The notes beneath the pieces are model-generated. The model did no database searches and was not told where the DNA came from. It saw only the letters and a list, made by a program, of their open reading frames with translations. Of a stretch of DNA of 64,000 nucleotides, positions 13,041-25,105 are shown piece after piece (positions within the stretch are counted from its first letter, which is position 1; the number at the start of each line of letters is the position of its first letter). Made by a program: the position numbers and the translations under genes. The DNA is from Volvox africanus (taxonomy: Eukaryota; Chlorophyta; Chlorophyceae; Chlamydomonadales; Volvocaceae), in NCBI GenBank assembly GCA_030268105.1, contig BSDZ01000030.1, positions 62,001 to 126,000 of the forward strand, given 5' to 3'.

Positions 13041-16000
13041 TCTCCCTCTCTCCCTCTTTCGCCGCCACCAGCAGCGAGGCCAATAGTAAACTTTCTTACG
13101 GATTTTATTGCTTTATTTCCGGCCTTGGCGGCTACCTAGTTTACGTTCCAATGTTTTCACCTTCTCTACCTCGGACGGAGCTACACATCGTCTACCATCG
13201 CGGTTAGTCATGTTTCACAGCAGTACCTACAACGGTATTATGCCTCGTTTATTCGACTTCTCCCCCTCTCACACGCATACACTCCTCGATAGTCCGTGGC
13301 CCTGTTACCCATCCATTTGCTGGGCATCGGCGCCTGTTGTAATTACCGCCCCCCTTATTCGGCTTCCCCCCCTCCCTCCCGCGGTATCATGTCTCGCTTA
13401 TTCGTCTTCCCCCTCCCGTCCTCCCGCTCTCCCTTGGCCGCCCCGCTGGTGCAGGTGGCTCCTTCCTTGACATCCCTTCAGAAGCTCCTGCGTTTGGTGC
13501 TGCGACATGCAGATGAGGTGCCGGTGAGTAAGGGAACCCCCGCGACGTGATGACTCCAAGGCGGCGCATCCAGGACATCAGTGATTCCAACCAGCCAAAC
13601 ATCCAGCCACCCAGCCACTGCACCAGCTAAACACCTAACATTCGTGGAAAGGTACCACCAGTGCCTCCTTCAGTGTCAATATGCGTCGCCGCCGGCCTGT
13701 GCGGGCTTGTGCTTGGGGATTCGAGCTGTTGCCGTTTTCGCCCGGCATACATTCGGGCCCTTGGGGGGGAACGACACCTGCCCACAAGAGCCCGTGCGCA
13801 TACGTGATTGTGATATGGACTAAGAATGTAACTTGAAGATTGTATTATACATGTAATACAATATATTACAATAAATATTATAGTTATATAAAATATATCA
13901 ACGATCTACAATTGTATATTAAAGTTATATAGAATATAATCAAAAAACAACTTATATTATTACTCATTATATTAGGGTTTTAGGGAAGTTTGTGTGGTGG
14001 AGAGATGGCAGAGATTGAAGGCCAGAGATAACTTGCTGTTTGTGGGGTTTCCTAAGGACTTTAGCTTAATGGGCTGTAGAAGCATGTTAGTTGCCTAGTT
14101 TTAAGAATTTTTAATAATGTAATATAATATATGTTATATGTTATATAATTATTATACAATGTTATAATTATGAATATAATTAATTACGTAATTGTCTTCT
14201 ACAATTATAATATACCGGTTTGACGTTTCCACCTCTACCGGGGGTATCCTGCTCAAGGTCTAATTAGACTTACGCCCTGACTGGGCAAGTACCACCCACC
14301 CAGGCCGCCGGCCCACGTTTCCAAACCCCGGGTTGGCGGTCGCAGCACCCCATGGTCGTGAGGCAGCTGGCGCTTTCTTGGGGGTGGGGTGGGGAGCTGA
14401 GATGAGCTGAGATGAGCTGAGATGAGATGAGATCTCAAACCTGGCCGCTGATTTTACCTGTCCACGCGCTCCCCTCCCTGCGCCGGCGACATCCCCCCTC
14501 CGTGCCCTCGCACTCGCATGATCCAGCGCGCGGTGATCGTGGAGCTGATGGCGGAGATGCTCGCCGTGCAGGGCGAATGCCAAGCGGCATTCTTGTGGAC
14601 CAAGGCGGGGAAGTACGTGTCCGCCAGACCCGTCGAGGAAGGCATCGAGGTGTGAGATTTTGCCGGCTGCGTTGCGATTGCCGGGAAGTGTTGATGAAAG
14701 GTTGGGCGGTGGCGCTGGCGATATAGAACTGCCTGACTGGAGTCCACTGGGAATTGGTAGTGCCTGAATTCTCCAACTAGGGCAGGCACCAACCCTAGGG
14801 AGGTTTGCGGGAACTCAGATAAACCAATAATTAAAGCATTGATTTCGAGATAATATAGAATATAACATTATAACAGAGAAATGAACGGAGTTCATAATTA
14901 GCACGCAGGTTTCTCGGCCCCCACCTACGGACGCGCCCGGCAACACTGCTGCCGCCTGCTCCTCGTGCCCCGCCTCTGTCGGTCCTCGCAGCGCTTCAGC
15001 ACGGTGGCTTTGGAGGTCATGGGCGGCGGCCAGAGCACGGACGTCAGCGCCACAATCAAGCGGTTTTTCAAACAATTGTGCAGAGAGGTACGGCACCATA
15101 ACGCCCTTGCTGACGGTTACTGGGATTAGCGGGTCGGGGGCACCTACCTGGTTCTTTGCCGAAGCTGAAGCGGAGCCGGAGTGAACCCTGAAGAGGAGTC
15201 CCAGGCCGTTAGGGGAGGGCTTCCACGTGTTGGCGATCGTACAGCCCGAAACACACTTCGTACTGAACCCCTAGCCGGCAGTGAGTTCGTACTAGTTTCC
15301 ACTGCTTATGTGTCTTTTATTTACTTTTTACTTTGGTCATTTGGTCATCTATATCCATCCATCCAGCCAGCCATAGCGGGTGCGCTCGCCGCTTAGTTAT
15401 GATGAGCCTATGCGGATTGCCTGACCAATCCCAGTCAATCCCGGTCAATCCTGGTAAACCCTGGTAACCTTTGGTAAACCCTGCTCACGTACCGCCTTGC
15501 CCCCTATTTACTGCTCTGATTCACCTGCAGACGTAACTTCCCGCCCTCCCGCTCCTGAACCCGATCTCACCCCCCTCACGCGCCAACATGTTTCCCGTAG
15601 GACCGTTCCAGCGAGATTTTGGATTACTTACTGACGTCCATCAAAGAGAACCACGGCCGGCTGGCCGAGGTCATAATTGACCTCATCTGCATCGACTGCC
15701 CACACGTCCTGCTCGGGCCGCGCTGGCAAGAGACACTGGAGCCGCTGGTCACGTCTTTCCCCGCACTCTTCCACCGCCTGCTACACAACCTCCAGGTAAG
15801 ATGGCGGGTGGAACATCGAATACTCATCATGGACAGGAGGAGGAAAGGTACAAAGAGCTGCATGTATTGGGATTTTCTCTTTAGTGTTGCGTGAGGTTCT
15901 GCCGTGGTTGCGGGACCATACCGGGCTGATACCGACTGGGCAGACGGCCAGGAGGAAGGGGAGCTATATGGCATGCTATTCGCATTTATGCGAAATTCGC

Positions 16001-19000
16001 ATTCCCCTCTCGGACTCGACTCGGAGTCCACCAGCGACTGAACACATCAACTCAAATACTCTGGCGGAACAGGACATGCACGATGAAGATGTCCGTGGCT
16101 TTGTGCGCGGCTTCGTGCGCTGCCTCAACCCGTCCAAGTTTTGGGAGCCCGGCAAAGGGGGTGTGGAGATAATCCTGTTGTCTCAACGGCTGGAGTCCAT
16201 TGCCCGGACCGGTGGTGCCGGGGGCGGCATGGGAACTCACGCCGTGGACCGCGTGAAGCTGCTCATCTACCAGCAGCTGGTGGAGGGGCTCAAGAAGGTC
16301 GGTCTGAATATGTGTGTATGTGTATTTGTGATTGTGTTTTAATTTTGAGCCGCGCGGAAGAAGTTCGCTGAGGGGCTGCTGCCTCTCAACGCATCTACCC
16401 CCCCTGCATCCGCCCGCTCAGGGGATTCGAGCTGCCCCGTACTGAGCACCTCCTATCCTCTTCATCGCATCGCGGGATCACGAGCTACATGCGCCCCCCA
16501 TTCCCTGCCTGCCTCTCTCTCCCCTCCCCTCCCTGCCCCGGCCTTACCCCATCCCCCGTGCCCGGTGCCTCTGCAGGTGAGCTACCGGGTCGTCAAGACC
16601 TTCTTTGAGGAGTCAGATCAGCGCCTGCTCAACGACATGGCCCAGTTCCCAATATTCGCGGAGTTCGTCAGCCTCGTGGCCACCATGGATACGGGGAAGG
16701 TGAGGCTGAGGGTTGCCATCGCTTCATCGCCTGGTGCCATGGCGCCACCGTGGCACAATGACGTACACGAATCCACCGACGTGCTGGTAGGGAATCGGCG
16801 GGATCAATGCGCACGATCCACAGCAGTTGGCAGTCCTTCACCGTCCTTCCTGGCGCCCAATCCCACAAGTCCACGTATCCCCTAACTTACCTGTTCTACG
16901 ATGACCTGGGTAAGTTACGTCCTGCGGTTCTTGTATTTATGGAACGCTCTGTGCGTCTGCGTCTGCGTTTGCGTTTGCAGGCCTCGGAGGAGTCTGACAG
17001 CAGTCGACAGCTGCTGATGGAGCTGCTGCGGCTGCACGTCTCTAGGGATCAAGCCGACGGGCCCTCCGCCTCGGTCTGCTGTGCCTCCGTCGCCTCCAGC
17101 TCAGTGCCGTCGCGGCACCAGCCGGTCAAGGTGGCATGGGGACCCAAGTAAGGAGGGCATCGGGTCGTCGATCAGGAGGCCTCGTGGGGAACTGTTGCGA
17201 CCGACACTCAGACAAACACACACATACATACATACATATGCATACACATACACACAAAGGGGGGGGGAGAGGGCCTGAGCGTCGCCTCGGTAATGCAAGA
17301 GGGCGAACCCTCATGTTCATGCCTCCTTCGTCCCTGCTACATCACCTCAATGCTGCCCCCCCTAACGTCCTTGACTTTTTTCCTTCTGCTGCACCGTCTT
17401 GTTGCCTCCTTCTCTTCCTCCACCGCACCATCAGCAGTGCCAGCAGCACCTGTCAAAGCATCGCCATCGAGAAAAGCAAGTCGGGGAGCACTGCTGGCGG
17501 CGGCGCAGGCAGTGGAGGCGATGTGAGCGGCGATATTCCCAGCCAGCCCTACACGCAAGGCAGTCAAACGAGCCTTCTAGGCAGCCAACATGACGGCCAC
17601 AGTAAGGGCTGCGGCGGCGCTGGCCCATGGGATGGGCTTGCGAATGAACAGGTGCTGGCGGCGGAGCGATGGTTGGCGAGGTCGTTGCAGACACTCAACG
17701 TGCGGCGCGTGCTGTGCGCGGCCATCCACGCGGGCAAGGCAGACAACGTGGAGGCAGTAGTTGAGAGCATCGTTAGCTGGGTTGAGACCAACAGCATGGA
17801 CAAGAAGGTAGCTTTATGTGCGGCTCTCCCTCCCTCGTCAGCTTCTCCGACTCTCCCCCTACTCCCTGTTCAGGGGCTGCTGCGATTGTAGCTGCATGCA
17901 GTTGACCTAGAACATACATGGATACACCCGCTATCGGTGCAGCCGTTCTGTCGCTTATGTGGCGAAGCGGCCCCTCTTGGCTGTCTCATGTTGCTGACCT
18001 GGATACTCTCCACCTATCTCCTTTCAATCCAAGTTTTATGGGTTGTCTGCCTCGCTCCTGGCAAAACGGGCAGCTCATTACAGCCGTTTGTGGCAACAAC
18101 ATCCTATGCACCCTTTCCGGTTGTCAAGACGTATTGTCAAGACTTACATGTCACTTTTCGAATTGCCATCGCCATTTGAACATTTGGACTTTTGAACTTT
18201 TGGACTTTTAGACATTTGAACGTCTGCGGCCTGTAAAGCTCTGTCCCAGCCGCATGTCAGTGATGCCTCTCTTTCCTTCTCTGGCCCTTCCTTCGTATCT
18301 TTCAACCTCTCTCGCAGGCGGTCTTCGTGGCAGGCATTACCGCTGACCTCGTCAAGTTGCTGGCGACACGCTTCCCCAGTGCCTGCTCTATCCTGCTTAA
18401 CCTGGTACGCGACGTCCAGCACGTGGCCCCAGGGTCCGAAGAAGCTGCAGAGCTGGCGATTTTTGTCATGTGGAAATGTGTGCATATATTTATACCTGAT
18501 CGCCAGTTCCACTGCCCCGCTGCGTCTCTCTGCATCAGTACCCGTATGCTGTGCATAGCGGGGAGCTGCAGGAGGCATGCTTCAATGCATGGAATACGGG
18601 TCGTCCTGGCGGAAGAACCCAGGTGACACACACCCCAGGATCGGTGTTGTGACGGAGCTGACGAAGCTGACGGCAGCGCGGAGCCCTTGTCATGACTGCC
18701 CTTGAGCATGCTTACTGCGTCGCTTTTCCTGCCCGCTGTATCGGCACCCGTAAGACCCGTCCCGGACCCCCCCCCCAAATTATCATCCTCGTCCATAGGG
18801 CACTTGCCTGCTAACGCCCTTGCCCCCAATGCCGCCCACCACTCCCAGGTGAGCAAGGATGTGTTGGAACAGCTGGCTACCCTGCAGGTCTCCGCAAATG
18901 TGATGTACGGCAGGGATCACCTGGTGAAATGCAGCCACGTGCACAACTACTTCACTTGGAGGGAGCAGGAGCTGCGGAGGCTCAGAGGAGTCAAGGTGAA

Positions 19001-22000
19001 GCGGGTGGATCTGGTTATATTTCTGGAGTTTGTCTTTTTCCTTCTCCCCCTCCAGAACATATGTGTGATGGGTGTTACAGAGTCGGCGGTAAATCTTCCT
19101 CACCAGATAGCTAGCTAGATAGCTAGATAGAGACCCACTAACCGTTAACCACTAACTACTAGCCACTTACCACTAACCTGGTGGGCAAATCCCTGGTACT
19201 CCCAGCTCTGCTCGAGGGACGCCTCCATCCATTCTTTACCCCAATGTATACGCCCGTCGAGGTGCGTTGCCATTGTTTTCACCTCGCACTACGTATTGTC
19301 CTAATGGCTTTTTTTGAATGTATGGGGATATGCAGGGGTATGATGATCACATAGTGGACGCTCTGGTTGACTACGGCGTGCCGTTCGAGTGCGTGTACAA
19401 GGCTGCTGTGGAGATGGGGGGCCACCCGGACGAGTGCGCGACTCCAGGGCAGTTCGCGGCGCTGATCGAGCAGGGCTTCACCGGCCCCGAGCTGAAGCAG
19501 CTCATCAGCAACGGCATTCGCCTGGCCAAGGTGATTGGGTACATCGAGGAGTGCGCCAAGGTGAGGAGGCTGACCGTTAGAAGGGGTGAATGTCGGCGGG
19601 GAAGGGAGGGAGGGGTCCCCATTACCGCGATGTGGAAAGGGTATGTGTGGAGATGTGGGGTGGGGTGGGATGGCGGAAGGACGTATCCGGGAACAGCTTT
19701 TCCCGATGCTCTTGATTTGTCCCGGTGCGGGGTTTGCGGGGTCAAGTATTGCGCAAGTTGTTCTCTGCTGTCGCAAAGTTGCATCAGTTCATCGCGAATA
19801 GCTTGGCGTATGAAATACGTCCCTGATCCTTCAGTCAATATCTTGTTGGAATCATTCTTGAAGCTGTATGCCAGTGAGACGGTGATAAGCGCCCATTGCA
19901 CCCGTGCGCGTATTGTAGCCCCTGCCACCAGGAGTTCCTGTCGACTATAAGGACAAGATGGATGTGCCCATGGCGGTGCTGCTGCGGGAAATGCTGAAGC
20001 AGAGACTCAACCCACACATCGTGGACATAATTCTTAAAGAAGGTGGGGAAGCCCAACGGGAAGGGGCGGGTGGCGGGCATAGGATTTCACGTTGTCAACG
20101 GAGGAATAATGATGCTCAGGGGAGGGGAAGGGAGGGGAGGAGGGAAATAATAATAGAGGGTGGAGTATCAGTTGTAGGATGAATGTCGGGGTCAACCGGG
20201 GCATTATTACAAACCTATCGTATTGACAGGTTCCGAGTGCGGTGCGGAACCTGATGGTGCTGACGGCCCGACTTGCGGAGGGGTAGACGTCTCTAGGAAC
20301 ACTTCTCGATACGAAGGAATTTCTTCCTTTTTTATCTGGAGGTGTGGGCCTTAAAGGCGTATCGCACTTGCGCGTCTGACTTTCGTTTGTGCACTCTCTC
20401 CCTGCCTGTAAGGGGGTTCGTTCCCCCTGCGATGTCGATACTGTCGCACACATTCCGATTCGGATGAATAGTGTGCTGTAAATAATATTAATCATCTTCC
20501 CTGCTAAACAATAGCAAAAATCTTCAATACTTGCAATGTCAGCACCCTCGATCTGTACCACCATCATCACCATCATCATCCCCGCCACTGCCGCCGCCAC
20601 CACCGCCGCTGTTGTTGCGTTTTTGCAGAGAAGATGTTTGAAACTACCAAGTACAACAATTTCCGGCCCGGCTGCGTGTTGCGGGAGGTTTACTCAGAGC
20701 CTCTGTTTGTTCCAACCTACACGCACCATTTCATACAGGTCAGCATACCAAGTTTCACCATGTTCACATCCGCATCCATCATACCTGCCACATATGTAGG
20801 CACCGGGGACGTGATGTCCGTTATGGCATCCTCGGCAACCAGGACCCGCACGTAACATGTCTGCTCCTTGACTTGTAAAAACACACACGCGTGCTGGCAT
20901 ACGTAACCCACCAGCCCACCAGCCCACCACCCAAGGAAAATTTGTTGGACACCCATGCTTTGCATGGACTGCCCGGACCGTAGCGCACAGCCCTAGAAGC
21001 GGACGTCTTGGCTGCGAGGCCGAAGCGCAAAGCCGATGAAAAGTCTAAAGTTTGTGTCCGCGATGTTTTTTCCACTACACGGAAGTAAACTTGAGGGGTG
21101 TCCCTTCTCCCCCCCCCGTGGATGTCTTCGCAGCTGCTGTTGATCAACTGGCGTAGCGGCGCCAAGAACTCACACGGCAAGGTCATCCGAGGACCTTGGG
21201 CCAAGGAGTTCATTGACACGGTGTTTGAGCCAAACGACCCGCTGTGCACGAAGCTCAAGAGCGCATATGACAACAAGCTGACAGACACACATGTGGGTGA
21301 GGGAGGGAGGGACCGCTGGATGCTGCTGCTGCAGTCATCATTGCAGTGTCTCCGAATTTAGCTCTAGCTGTTGGTTCTCCCAAAATCGAAAGTTCAAAAT
21401 TTTCTCCTTTCTGAGGGCCAGAGGGCCTCATTCGCTTACGATAAAGTTGACTCCGCACGGATGCCGTGGCAGTTTACCGCAGCCTAACACGGCCTGCGGT
21501 AGACGGCCGCAGTCCCCACGATCCTCGTCCGCCTCCTCGTATTGGCATTCGTCCCACCCTTGCCTCTCATGGAGACCTGTAATAGGTTGATCTCCGCGAT
21601 TCCACTGTTTTTCAACCTCTGCCGCAAACATTTGCCAGAAACGTCTGCCGTCGTTCGTCGGCCTTTCCCTTCTAGACATTTGTCTATTCTTGCGACGTAG
21701 GCGTTGTATTGCGCCTACATGATTTCCTTTCCGCTTTCCTCCCCCACCGACCTTAAGATGATACGGAATGAGCCCAACCACGTCCTCATCCCGTTTATCG
21801 TTTCGCCCTCGCATCACTCGCAGGTCTACATCCAGGGCGACAGCTTCATGGACCCAATGGACGCGGCGAGTGGCGGGGACGCTTCCGTACAGCTACACGC
21901 GGCGTTGGCGCGACACGAACGCGAGCAGGCGCTATTGGAACGGCAGGAAGAGCACGAGAAGCACCTCCGTCATGTACGGCATCTGCTCAGGTATGACATC

Positions 22001-25000
22001 CCGCTTTTTCTATGATGGGCGTGGTGTACGAAACCATCGCGGATCCTGTACTTCCCTGGCGCGTCTAACGCACAGCATGTAGGCCGTGTGTGGATTCGGT
22101 GCACCTGGCGGTGGGACATGGGTTTGGTTGAATTAAACAACGGACCCGTGCATAGAGCACAGGGACACATATTGCAATCCTGCAAATGTACCTGTTAGCT
22201 GATACCTGTTAGACGGTTGCTCCGCCGCCCGACTGACACGACCAGCACTACAGAAAGACTAGCACGCAGGCTTATAACCAAAACTTCAGCGGTACCCATA
22301 AGTACGACTCACCTGTACATCGCTTGTATAATGAATAATAGACGCAAATGTGTCGAGGATAGCCTGATGGACGTTATTGCGAATCTGCAATATGGAGATG
22401 GTACGACAAGCATGACAGGAAAAACTTGCCAAAAGGAAAAAACGCCATCTACAACGGCAACGACCCGGCCGCCTATCACGTATGAGAAGGAAGAAGACGG
22501 ATGCCTGGCATGCGGCAAGGAATGGTCATTGATACAACAGCGCTGCTAACGGACGGCCATTATGAGCAAACGTGGCAGAGAGGGGGGACTCCCTGATCAC
22601 CCGGGCTCGAAACTTCCTTTGAGCCCCAAACGTGTTTGCTGGGAGATGAGTGCGAGTTCGCATTGGAATTGGTCGTCGTTACCATGGTTTCTAATAAGCC
22701 AATGGTGTTGGATGAAGCCCCATAGCTGCCCTCGTCACACTGCCGCCGCTCGTTCCCGAATTGGTCACGATCCCGATCCTGATCCCGATCCCGATCCCGA
22801 TCCCGATCCCGATCCCGATCCCGATACTGATCCGACATCCGGTGTAAAGCGTAATTCTTCCCCGTTCTGCCATCACAGCATCTTCGTCAGCAATGCACTT
22901 CTGGTTCACCGCTGGCCAGTATACCTGGCGGCACGACTGGGCCTGTGGCTGCATTCAGCGGGGTACACTTACTGGCAGCGGCTGGAGGACGTATACTACC
23001 GGGAGAAAGCACGGCGGTTCGGCCACCAGGTCAACCCGGTGCAGAAGTCCCGAATGGGCACCATTGATGCGGCCGTCCTGGTGAGCAGGGTGGGGAGCCG
23101 GTGCAAGGAAGGGCGTGGACAAGAAGGCCGGCGATAGGACCGGTATACCTGTGCCGCTCTGTGTTTTGTGTTTTGTGTTTTGTGGACGAAAGCGGAGCAG
23201 GAGCGAATCCATGTTTAAGAAATCTGAAACCCTGAGCAAACCCAGGATCAATTTATGAATAACAAATCACGATTTACAGTTTAAGAAAAGAACGAGCATT
23301 GAGCGTATCTGCATCGCCCATGTGACTGGGCCTATCAGCTACCAAGGGCAGAGGGCATCTGCCCTATCCCCCGGGTAAAGGCACCGCCAAGGGCGATAGT
23401 GCCAGTGCCTGACTCGGGAACAGAAGCTCCCGAGTAGACGAGCAACTCGAGATGAAGCTGGTAGATGTCTCGCTGGCCCTGCCTGAGCTCTTGTCATGCC
23501 GCACTTCGATGCGCAGGTATTTCCGTTGTTGAACTTCTTCCATGTGGGCAAGGATGACATGTTGACAGCTTTAGTAGACTCGGACGCGCCGTCGTCGTGG
23601 TTCAACTTCGCTGTCGTCCGGGCGCTGTACATTTTGCATTGGAGTGAGTGAGCCGCCGCGCCGCGTCGCGGTTTGCTGCGGAAGGAGGAAAGAGGGGAAG
23701 GAAAACAAGTCACGGAGGCACAAGATCAGGGGGTTTGGAGGTCCAGTGGAAGGCATCAGAGAGAGACCAGATGGACGGGAGAGGGAACGGGAGGGAAGGG
23801 AGCGGCAGAGCTGAAATGATTCTCCCAGGTTTACGCTGCCCCAGTGGCACAGCCGGGCACACATGTACACCACCTTTGGCGGCTTATCAGCCCCAACACA
23901 ACTCCACCGATGCAACTCAGGTTCACATGTCCGCTTGGCTGTTACCTTCCGTTACACTAAAGGCGTTCTGTGTACCCTCGAGGAAGTGGGGAGTGGGGGG
24001 CGCAGATCCCCGGTGCATTTCTTTTGTTTCCATATCAATACCATATCAATATTTAGGCCATCTTTTGACCACCATGGCCCCGTGCTGATCATGCACCGTT
24101 GCCCATCTGCCTTCCCGTTAACGTTGCTAATGAACGCAGGAGTTTTCGGCAGCGTCATGGTTTGGCTGACGGTTGCCACCCAGCTGCAATTCGCCGCGTC
24201 TTTCCTCACCTTCTTCTTTGTGGTGCTGAACTGCGAAACCGATCAAGAGCCGGGCCAGCCGCTGACGCCCCTGAACAAGAAGGCCTGCGTCCTCGGCACG
24301 CTTTCTATCAGCGTCATCTTCAGCGCCAGCATGCTGTTAGAGAGGGTGAGTGCGAGTGTGAGTGGAGGTGTAAGCCTTTTACCACGCAAACAAAAAGAGC
24401 TTAAAAAACGTCATCTAGTAGGATTGGGGTGGTGAATAAATAGCGGGTTTAGGCTCCTATATGTATTATATACATCTGTGTAGAATCCGTATGCATTTAC
24501 ATAGATAATGTATATGAGTATATGTATATGAGTATATGTATATGAGTATATGTATATGTATATGAGTATATGTGTATATGTATATACTCAAATATAGCCG
24601 GTTATGATAAAGTTCCAGAATTAGGCCAATCACTTTATAATATACCGGTATTTGTGAGACGCTTTTGTATGATCGTATAGTTAGTGATGCAGAAATTAAT
24701 CTATTATATAAAAATAATAAACAATAACTAATTGCGGAACGAATTATTAAAGAAATTCGTGAATCTGCGGAAAGAATCAAGTTGATTAAGTATAAATCTG
24801 GATTGTTTGTTACTCGTGGTCATTTTAACTTTTCTATTTCTTTAACAGTTAAACCGGTAATTTTATAATCGCAGATCCTTAGAGTAAAGCTCAAAAAACG
24901 GCACAATTCCTGACCAATTTCTTTGCCAGATATCAGAAATAACAGGATATTTATTATCCCATTTTATTCCAAATTGTTTTAGCTCAAAATTTGGCCTGTG

Positions 25001-25042
25001 ATATTTATATATATATATATATTAATATTTATTTATATCTCC

Positions 25043-25105
<63 letters not shown>

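Noticed and set aside
12460..13207. Arg/Glu-rich and Leu/Ser-rich frames
   Set aside because: Translation of a CT microsatellite lying between two confirmed channel exons.
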